Assembly: GCA_913020095.1 (NCBI GenBank)
Contig: CAJWAH010000027.1
Location: 1 to 12,099, forward strand
Length of the DNA stretch: 12,099 bases
DNA from: an uncultured Synechococcus sp.
Lineage (GTDB): Bacteria > Cyanobacteriota > Cyanobacteriia > PCC-6307 > Cyanobiaceae
Direction of reading: 5' to 3'
A program made the translations under genes and the position numbers. This document shows, in pieces, positions 7,180-12,099 of the stretch (positions are counted from its first letter, which is position 1; each line of letters starts with the position of its first letter). The notes under the pieces are model-generated. The model ran no database searches. It saw nothing but the letters and a program-made list of their open reading frames with translations, and was not told the origin of the DNA.

Positions 7180-7208
7180 GCCCAGCAAGCCGTGACGGTC
7201 TGCTGGGC
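7180..7208 (-). terminator. Hairpin between rpsF and the coiled-coil gene
   Basis: GCCCAGCA (7180-7187) pairs with TGCTGGGC (7201-7208), and the inner CCGT (7190-7193) pairs with ACGG (7195-7198) past a two-by-two mismatch. On the minus strand the stem is followed by TCGTTTGTG, only a weak T-tract. It may attenuate reading from rpsF into the downstream gene rather than stop it fully. Confidence 0.4.
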
Positions 7209-7222
7209 GTCAGCGCTCCAGA

Positions 7223-7630
7223 TCAGGCTGGGGCGGTTTGAGGCTCGGTTTTGGCTTGCTCCTGGCCTTCGGTGCGAGGGGTGTTGCTGGCCATGGGGTT
7301 GGCCGGGGCGGTGCTGCGGCCCAGGGAGCTGTGCTGACCCTCGTACTTGACGGTGAGATAACGGATCACGTCTTCGCTGAGGCGCATCGCCTTCTCCAGC
7401 GGGCCCACCTGCTTGCCATCACCGCTGTAGTTCAGCTGGATGTAGATGCCTTCGCGGTGCTTGCCGATGTTGTAAGCCAGGCGGCGCTTGCCACGCATTT
7501 GGCTGTCGATCACCTCGCCACCGGATTCGACCACCAGGTCGCGGTACTTGTTGGCGTGGGACTCAACTTCCTCCTCGGCGATATCCGGCCGGAGGATGTA
7601 CATGGTTTCGTAATTGGGCTTCGCGCTCAT
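7223..7630 (-). CDS. rpsF: 30S ribosomal protein S6
   Basis: S6 binds the central domain of 16S rRNA as a dimer with S18. From ATG 7630 the protein has 135 residues: [10 protein letters not shown] (about 7-16) opens the ferredoxin-like fold, followed by G-G-E-V-I-D, the hallmark [18 protein letters not shown], and [15 protein letters not shown]-terminal extension of about 38 residues, rich in Ala, Thr, Pro and Gln, follows and looks disordered; such tails vary among cyanobacterial S6 proteins. An in-frame upstream start at 7657 is possible but would place nine residues in a highly structured leader, so it is unlikely. No rpsR (S18) or ssb gene lies next to it. Confidence 0.95.
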   Translation of the reverse strand: MSAKPNYETMYILRPDIAEEEVESHANKYRDLVVESGGEVIDSQMRGKRRLAYNIGKHREGIYIQLNYSGDGKQVGPLEKAMRLSEDVIRYLTVKYEGQHSSLGRSTAPANPMASNTPRTEGQEQAKTEPQTAPA

Positions 7631-7640
7631 GCTGCCTGTG

Positions 7641-7700
7641 GGGTGAACCCGGACCAACGGTCCGGAGGCGGACTTCGACGGTGCGTCGAACTGATCACCC
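7641..7700 (-). promoter_or_regulatory. Predicted three-way-junction leader RNA of rpsF
   Basis: Three stems can form together in the minus-strand RNA before rpsF. The outer stem is GGGTGA with TCACCC (7695-7700 with 7641-7646). The first inner hairpin is TTCGAC/GTCGAA (7685-7690 with 7674-7679, five-base loop). The second is CCGGACC/GGTCCGG (7659-7665 with 7649-7655, three-base loop). The linker between the inner hairpins contains an unpaired CCG. The outer stem closes 10 bases before the rpsF ATG, so folding could hide the ribosome site. S6:S18 autoregulatory leaders with a conserved CCG are known in bacteria; assignment here is inference. The hairpins could instead end tic20 transcription. 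Confidence 0.45.
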
Positions 7701-7712
7701 TACCCCTTGGCC

Positions 7713-8177
7713 TTAGAGCTGCATTCGCACCGCTTCTGAGAGTGAGGGCAGATCGGCTTCTTTGCCGCGGATGCACTGAATGGAGGCGTAAAGCACCAAC
7801 ACCAGGGCACCAATAAAGACGGTGTTGTTGAGGGTGCGGATCATCAGGCTGTTGCCCAAGGGGCTGAGCAAGACGTTGAAGGCCAAGGCCAGCACCACCA
7901 AAAGGATGTCCAGCAAGATCGCTTGCAGCACGTTGAAGCGCAGGTAGTAGGGCACGTTTGGGTTGCGCACCACCACCAGGAACAGCACCAGGAACAGCAG
8001 AAAACCTCCAAAGGGGATCGAGCGCTCCAGTAGCAGCACCGGGGTGGCCGGGAGCGCCAGGTAGGAGATCCAGGGAAAGAGGTTGTAGAGCTCACGCCCA
8101 AAGCTGAGGGCGTCCGACCAGGGCAACAGGTAGGCCAGCAAGCCCAGGAGCCGTTGCCAAAGGGGAATGTCAGCCAT
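7713..8177 (-). CDS. Tic20/Ycf60-family membrane protein
   Basis: This 154-residue integral membrane protein has four main hydrophobic segments, approximately residues 10-26, 40-50 merging with 58-70, 84-103 and 116-133. The family hallmarks are the N-terminal L-A-Y-L-L-P-W-S-D-A-L-S-F-G and the central V-V-R-N-P-N-V-P-Y-Y-L-R-F-N-V-L-Q-A-I-L-L, which closely match cyanobacterial relatives of the chloroplast inner-envelope import component Tic20. The role in cyanobacteria is not settled; a membrane channel or insertion factor is usually proposed. The start ATG (8175-8177) overlaps the aroE stop by 8 bases, which implies translational coupling. It precedes rpsF by 82 bases, which hold the structured leader. 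Confidence 0.9.
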   Translation of the reverse strand: MADIPLWQRLLGLLAYLLPWSDALSFGRELYNLFPWISYLALPATPVLLLERSIPFGGFLLFLVLFLVVVRNPNVPYYLRFNVLQAILLDILLVVLALAFNVLLSPLGNSLMIRTLNNTVFIGALVLVLYASIQCIRGKEADLPSLSEAVRMQL

Positions 8178-9066
8178 GGTCTGCCGCGCCGGGTTCCAAG
8201 GCTAGGGCGGCTGCTCGGCGCATCGCATCCACCGGGACCTGCTCCAGCCCAGTCCAGAGCTTGAGGGCGGCAGCGCCTTGCTGCACCAGCATCTCGAGCC
8301 CATCGATGACGCTGAGGCCGCGCTGGGCGGCCAGTTTCAACAGCAGCGTTGGCCGGGGCGTGTACACCACGTCGTAGACGACGGCGGTTTCCGGCAGCAG
8401 GGCGAGTTGTTCAGTGCTGAGGGGCGTTTGATCGCGCATCTCAGCCATGCCCAGCGGCGTTCCATTCACCACCAAGTTGCTGCGCTCCAGCAGGGGTTCG
8501 AGAGGTTCATCGCCGCTGCTGAGCAGCAAAGGGGGTGCCCAACTGCGGACGTCTTCCGCCAGGGCTTCCAACTTGCTGCGGTTGCGCCCGCGCAACACCA
8601 CTTGCTTGATGCCCAGCTCGCAGCAGCTGCGCAGCACGGCCCGCACCACGCCGCCGCTGCCCAGAATCAGGGCCTGGCCGCCCTGCTGCAAGCGCCCGCT
8701 CAAGGGGGTCAGGAAGCCACTCCAGTCGGTGTTGGTGCCGCGCCAGCCGCCTTGGCCATCGGGGATCAGGCAGTTCACAGCACCGAGCTCGCGAGCCACG
8801 GCATCCACGCTGCTCAGCAGTGGCTGCACCGTTTCTTTGTGCGGGATGGTGACGCTGAGGCCGCGGCAGCCGAGGGCGGCCAGACCCTCGATGGCGTGCT
8901 GCAGCCGATCGGGCGCCACCGCAAAGGCGAGATAACGCCAGTTCAGCCCCAGTTCAGCGAGGGCTGCGTTGTGCATCACCGGTGAGAGGGAGTGGTGGAT
9001 GGGCTGGCCAATCACCCCCAGCAGCTCAGTGGAGGCGTTGATCGGGGCTGCAGCTGTGGAGTTCAT
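8170..9066 (-). CDS. aroE: Shikimate dehydrogenase (NADP-dependent)
   Basis: AroE reduces 3-dehydroshikimate to shikimate in the chorismate pathway. From ATG 9066 there are 298 residues. The substrate-binding S-L-S-P-V-M-H-N (26-33), the catalytic Lys77 in S-V-T-I-P-H-K-E, and the catalytic Asp114 in N-T-D-W-S-G-F are all present. The nucleotide loop reads G-S-G-G-V-V-R-A (136-143), where the common form is G-A-G-G-A-A-R-A, a mild departure. V-N-G-T-P-L-G-M, Y-D-V-V-Y-T-P and G-L-E-M-L-V-Q-Q-G-A follow in family order. A GTG at 9090 would add eight residues; it has no well-placed Shine-Dalgarno sequence, so ATG is preferred. It is divergent from dnaK and heads the minus-strand group with the tic20-like gene, rpsF and the coiled-coil gene. 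Confidence 0.95.
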   Translation of the reverse strand: MNSTAAAPINASTELLGVIGQPIHHSLSPVMHNAALAELGLNWRYLAFAVAPDRLQHAIEGLAALGCRGLSVTIPHKETVQPLLSSVDAVARELGAVNCLIPDGQGGWRGTNTDWSGFLTPLSGRLQQGGQALILGSGGVVRAVLRSCCELGIKQVVLRGRNRSKLEALAEDVRSWAPPLLLSSGDEPLEPLLERSNLVVNGTPLGMAEMRDQTPLSTEQLALLPETAVVYDVVYTPRPTLLLKLAAQRGLSVIDGLEMLVQQGAAALKLWTGLEQVPVDAMRRAAALALEPGAADHG

Positions 9067-9146
9067 GGGCGGCCGTTGTTCGGGAACCACACCTCGTCGG
9101 GAGGGGGAACTGCTGACGAAGATGCAACAAGTTTGAGAGGTCTAAC

Positions 9147-9152
9147 GAGGAG
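9147..9152 (+). promoter_or_regulatory. Shine-Dalgarno sequence of dnaK
   Basis: GAGGAG lies five bases before the ATG at 9158, a strong site that fixes the start. No CIRCE heat-shock operator (TTAGCACTC and its complement) is visible in the 91 bases between aroE and dnaK. Confidence 0.8.
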
Positions 9153-9157
9153 TTCGT

Positions 9158-11065
9158 ATGGGCAAGGTCGTCGGCATTGATCTGGGCACCACCAACAGCT
9201 GCGTTTCGGTGATGGAGGGCGGCAAGCCCACCGTGATCGCGAATGCGGAAGGGTTCCGCACCACCCCCTCGGTGGTGGCTTACACCAAGAACCAGGACCA
9301 GCTGGTGGGGCAGATCGCCAAGCGCCAGGCGGTCATGAATCCCGATAACACCTTCTATTCCGTCAAGCGTTTCATTGGTCGCCGCGTTGATGAGGTCAAC
9401 GAGGAATCCAAAGAGGTGAGCTACGGCGTTGAAAAGGCCGGCTCGAACGTGAAGGTCAAGTGCCCCGTTCTCGATAAGCAGTTCGCACCGGAAGAGGTGT
9501 CAGCCCAGGTGCTGCGCAAGCTGGCCGAAGACGCCGGCAAATACCTCGGTGAAAACGTCACCCAGGCGGTGATCACGGTTCCCGCTTACTTCAACGACTC
9601 CCAGCGTCAGGCCACCAAGGACGCCGGCAAGATCGCCGGCCTTGAGGTGCTGCGCATCATCAACGAGCCAACCGCAGCAGCTCTGGCCTACGGCCTCGAT
9701 AAAAAGAGCAACGAGCGCATCTTGGTGTTCGACCTCGGCGGCGGCACCTTCGACGTTTCCGTGTTGGAGGTTGGCGATGGTGTGTTCGAGGTGCTCTCCA
9801 CCTCCGGTGACACCCACCTCGGTGGTGATGACTTCGACAAGGTGATCGTTGATCACCTGGCGGACACCTTCAAGTCCAACGAAGGCATCGACCTGCGCCA
9901 GGACAAGCAAGCGCTGCAGCGCCTGACCGAGGCGGCTGAAAAAGCCAAGATCGAGCTCTCCAGCGCCACCCAAAGCGAGATCAACCTGCCGTTCATCACG
10001 GCCACTCCTGAGGGTCCCAAGCACCTGGATCTGAACCTGACCCGCGCCAAGTTCGAAGAGCTTGCCGCCAAGCTCATCGACCGTTGCAAGGTGCCTGTGG
10101 AGCAGGCCCTTAAAGACGCCAAGCTCGCCTCCAGCGAGCTCGACGAGATCGTGATGGTGGGTGGTTCGACCCGAATCCCCTCCGTTCAGGAGCTGGTCAA
10201 GCGCGTCACCGGCAAAGACCCCAACCAAACCGTGAACCCCGATGAGGTGGTGGCTGTTGGCGCCGCCATCCAAGGCGGTGTGTTGGCTGGTGAGGTCAAG
10301 GACATCCTGCTGTTGGACGTCACCCCGCTGTCACTGGGTGTGGAAACCCTCGGCGGTGTGATGACCAAGATGATCAACCGCAACACCACGGTTCCCACCA
10401 AGAAGACCGAGACCTACTCCACAGCGGTGGATGGCCAGACCAATGTGGAAATTCACGTGCTCCAGGGTGAGCGCGAGATGGCCTCTGACAACAAGAGCCT
10501 CGGAACCTTCCGCCTCGATGGCATTCCCCCGGCCCCCCGTGGCGTGCCCCAGATCGAGGTGACCTTCGATATCGACGCCAACGGCATCCTCAGCGTCACC
10601 GCCAAGGACAAGGGCAGCGGCAAGGAGCAGACCATCTCCATCACCGGTGCCTCCACCCTCAGCGACAACGAGGTGGAGAAGATGGTGAAAGACGCTGAAG
10701 TCAACGCTTCGGCCGACAAGGAGAAGCGCGAGCGCATCGACCTCAAGAACCAGTCGGAAACCCTCGTTTACCAAGCTGAAAAACAGCTCAGCGACCTTGG
10801 CGACAAGGTGTCGGCTGATGACAAGAGCAAGGTGGAAGGTTTCGCCACCCAGCTCAAGGAGGCGATCGAAAAAGACGACTTCGACACCATGAAGAGCGTC
10901 CAGGAAGAGCTGCAGCAGGCGCTGTATGCCGCTGGTGCTGCTGTGTATCAGCAAGGTGCTGATGGTGCAGCGGCTGCCGCTGGTGGGGCGAACGGTGCCG
11001 GTGGTGCTGACAGCAGCGCTGCCGGTGATGACGTCATCGACGCCGAATTCACCGAGACCAAATAG
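9158..11065 (+). CDS. dnaK: Chaperone DnaK (Hsp70), DnaK2 type
   Basis: DnaK is the ATP-driven chaperone that works with DnaJ and GrpE in protein folding. All 635 residues are present. The nucleotide-binding domain starts [10 protein letters not shown] (6-15), has [11 protein letters not shown] near 190-200 and G-G-S-T-R-I-P (335-341). The interdomain linker [13 protein letters not shown] starts at 382 and leads into the beta substrate-binding domain and helical lid. An Ala/Gly-rich flexible tail ends [12 protein letters not shown]. Cyanobacteria carry several dnaK paralogues; the N-terminal M-G-K-V-V-G-I-D and this tail match the main, heat-responsive DnaK2 as I remember it. It stands alone, without grpE or dnaJ next to it, and ends in a strong terminator. 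Confidence 0.97.
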   Translation: MGKVVGIDLGTTNSCVSVMEGGKPTVIANAEGFRTTPSVVAYTKNQDQLVGQIAKRQAVMNPDNTFYSVKRFIGRRVDEVNEESKEVSYGVEKAGSNVKVKCPVLDKQFAPEEVSAQVLRKLAEDAGKYLGENVTQAVITVPAYFNDSQRQATKDAGKIAGLEVLRIINEPTAAALAYGLDKKSNERILVFDLGGGTFDVSVLEVGDGVFEVLSTSGDTHLGGDDFDKVIVDHLADTFKSNEGIDLRQDKQALQRLTEAAEKAKIELSSATQSEINLPFITATPEGPKHLDLNLTRAKFEELAAKLIDRCKVPVEQALKDAKLASSELDEIVMVGGSTRIPSVQELVKRVTGKDPNQTVNPDEVVAVGAAIQGGVLAGEVKDILLLDVTPLSLGVETLGGVMTKMINRNTTVPTKKTETYSTAVDGQTNVEIHVLQGEREMASDNKSLGTFRLDGIPPAPRGVPQIEVTFDIDANGILSVTAKDKGSGKEQTISITGASTLSDNEVEKMVKDAEVNASADKEKRERIDLKNQSETLVYQAEKQLSDLGDKVSADDKSKVEGFATQLKEAIEKDDFDTMKSVQEELQQALYAAGAAVYQQGADGAAAAAGGANGAGGADSSAAGDDVIDAEFTETK

Positions 11066-11094
11066 GTCGTTCGTTAGCTCAATTTTTTGCCTCA

Positions 11095-11118
11095 GCCTCC
11101 CGCAAGGGGGGCTTTTTT
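11095..11118 (+). terminator. Rho-independent terminator of dnaK
   Basis: GCCTCCC (11095-11101), a GCAA tetraloop and GGGGGGC (11106-11112) form a seven-pair stem, followed directly by six T residues (11113-11118). It starts 30 bases after the dnaK stop. The minus strand has no matching T-run next to the stem, so it acts mainly on dnaK and less on the oxidoreductase gene that converges from the right. Confidence 0.92.
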
Positions 11119-11128
11119 GTGGCTGGCG

Positions 11129-11512
11129 TCAGCTGTTTTGGATTTGGGTGGCGGCCCATTCAGCGCAGGCTGGAGCCAACAGGATGCCGTTGCGGTAGTG
11201 ACCGCTCACCACCAATAGATGTGGTTGTGGTTGCTCCAGCACCGGTGCTGGTTGGCCGCTGGGGCGTGCCCGCAGGCCCTGCCATTGGCGCAGCACCTGG
11301 GCCTGTTGCAGCCAGCCGGGGGCTGTGCCCTCCAGGCTCTGCAATTCAGCCAACGCTGGAGCTGAGGCATCGGCTCCAGGCTCCACGGTGGCCCCGAGCC
11401 AGATCCGGCCATTGGGCCGCGGCACCAGGTTGATGCCTTTCCAAATCAGGCACCCACTCCACGCCGGTTGGCCGCTATGGAGTTGCAGCTCCAAGGCTTG
11501 CCCCAACACCGG
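11129..11512 (-). pseudogene. ThiO-like FAD-dependent oxidoreductase, C-terminal fragment cut at a junction
   Basis: The 127 residues left are the end of a DAO-family flavoenzyme of the glycine oxidase (ThiO) type, which oxidises glycine to the imine used in thiazole synthesis. The fragment begins at P-V-L-G-Q-A-L, a family motif, followed by I-N-L-V-P-R-P-N-G-R-I-W-L-G-A-T-V-E. It ends with the FAD-contact segment G-H-Y-R-N-G-I-L-L-A-P and an Ala-rich helix. The N-terminal two thirds, including the Rossmann FAD-binding site, are missing: the frame continues open to 11674, but residues past P-V-L-G are the antisense of an sfsA gene and have no DAO character. The gene is probably whole in the source organism and is cut here by a chimeric join. 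ThiO rather than another DAO member is likely but not certain. Confidence 0.75.
11499..11512. other. Chimeric junction with shared microhomology
   Basis: The 14 bases TGCCCCAACACCGG are read as C-P-N-T-G in the sfsA frame and, on the other strand, as P-V-L-G-Q in the oxidoreductase frame. Both are conserved motifs of their families. Left of it only the oxidoreductase makes sense; right of it only SfsA does. The join therefore lies inside or beside this stretch. Confidence 0.75.
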
Positions 11513-12099
11513 TTCCATGAAGAACTGCAATGAAGCCGGCAGCACCGTGTGGATTTCTGACAGCGGCAATCCAAAACGCAAATACCGACACACCTGGGAG
11601 CTGGTGTCGGTGGGCAATGGTGCCATTGCCGGAATCAATACCGGCCGCGCCAATGGGTTAGTGAGAGAAGCCATAGCGGCGGGCCAGGTGCCTGAACTGG
11701 ATGGTTACGACGTTATTCGCAGCGAAGTGAAATACGGCGCGGAAAACAGCCGAATTGACTTGCTGCTGGAGTCGGCCGCGGCGCGGTGTTTTGTCGAGAT
11801 CAAGAACCTGACCCTGGGTGAGGGCGACATCGGGTATTTCCCGGATGCGGTCACCGAGCGGGGACGCAGACACCTGCGGGAACTGGAAGCCATGGTGGCG
11901 GCGGGCCACCGGGCCGTGTTGTTTTTCTGTGTGCAGCACAGCGGCGTGGTGGAGGCCAGGCCGGCGGACCATATTGACCCGGCCTACGGCGCCGCGCTGC
12001 GTCAGGCACACCGGGCCGGGGTGGAGATACTGGCCTGGCAGTGTCAGCTCAGTGCCGATGAAATTCGGCTGCACCAGCCGCTGCCGGTGGTGCTGGAGC
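11499..12099 (+). CDS. sfsA: SfsA-family protein (sugar fermentation stimulation homologue), gammaproteobacterial type, partial at both ends
   Basis: The frame is open from the junction to the window end and gives 200 residues that align with E. coli SfsA nearly to its C-terminus: C-P-N-T-G-S-M (start of the fragment), K-R-K-Y-R-H-T-W-E-L, I-N-T-G-R-A-N, R-S-E-V-K-Y-G-A-E-N-S-R-I-D, V-E-I-K-N-L-T-L, and G-Y-F-P-D-A-V-T-E-R-G-R-R-H-L-R-E-L. SfsA is a putative DNA- or nucleic-acid-binding protein with a nuclease-like core; its role is poorly defined. About 45 N-terminal residues and a few at the end are missing. Picocyanobacteria have their own SfsA, but as I recall it lacks these motifs in this form (for example a different F-P-D-T-V-T-E-R-G context), so this copy is most likely from another organism. 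Confidence 0.85.

Noticed and set aside
9091..9157. Search for a CIRCE heat-shock operator or a clear promoter between aroE and dnaK
   Set aside because: No CIRCE half-sites and no convincing -35/-10 pair are visible. A GTTCGGGAAC near-palindrome at 9077-9086 is short and mostly inside aroE.
9500..10273. 257-codon open frame on the minus strand inside dnaK
   Set aside because: dnaK is unmistakable on the other strand over its full length. The antisense frame has no start signal and no recognisable protein features.
11513..11674. Upstream part of the minus-strand oxidoreductase frame starting at an ATG at 11674
   Set aside because: The residues encoded here are antisense to a clearly conserved SfsA segment and do not resemble a flavoenzyme. 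Calling a 181-residue protein from 11674 would be a chimera artefact.
1..12099. Possible defence system, mobile element, CRISPR array or biosynthetic cluster
   Set aside because: There are no spaced repeats, no transposase, integrase or toxin-antitoxin signatures, and the genes are unrelated housekeeping functions.

Overview
The window looks like the chromosome of a picocyanobacterium (Synechococcus/Cyanobium type). It is GC-rich and very compact, and its proteins are cyanobacterial in character: a sucrose-phosphate synthase, a Tic20/Ycf60-family membrane protein, a DUF3134-like acidic protein and a DnaK2-type chaperone. The content is mostly core housekeeping genes. I see no CRISPR array, transposase, integrase, tRNA or rRNA.

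Layout. Positions 1-720 hold the C-terminal part of an alpha/beta hydrolase. An AT-rich spacer full of inverted repeats (721-858) precedes a sucrose-phosphate synthase glycosyltransferase (859-2355). That gene lacks the usual C-terminal phosphatase-like domain, and its last 45 codons run antisense through the 3' end of purT (2218-3399, minus). A 50-residue membrane protein (3461-3613, plus) meets a conserved-looking 85-residue protein (minus) tail to tail. The latter sits downstream of mraY (minus), which is preceded by the DUF3134-like gene (minus). A 65-residue membrane protein and argG follow on the plus strand. Next comes a minus-strand cluster read as aroE, tic20-like, rpsF, coiled-coil protein. 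dnaK diverges from aroE and ends in a strong Rho-independent terminator (11095-11118).

The right end is not a normal locus. From 11129 to about 11512 the minus strand encodes only the C-terminal third or so of a ThiO-like FAD oxidoreductase. From about 11499 to the window end the plus strand encodes SfsA of a gammaproteobacterial type. Both genes are cut in conserved motifs at the same point, which spells sensible protein for both families over about 14 bases. The simplest reading is a chimeric contig, or less likely a real recombination, so the last 0.6 kb should not be assigned to the cyanobacterium without checking.

The genes serve separate pathways: compatible solute synthesis (sps), purine synthesis (purT), cell wall lipid I formation (mraY), arginine (argG), aromatic amino acids (aroE), translation (rpsF), membrane protein handling (tic20-like) and protein folding (dnaK). 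I do not see a new multigene system. The points most worth a second look are the chimeric junction, the shortened sucrose-phosphate synthase with its antisense tail, a predicted three-way-junction RNA in the rpsF leader, and the nested inverted repeats upstream of sps.
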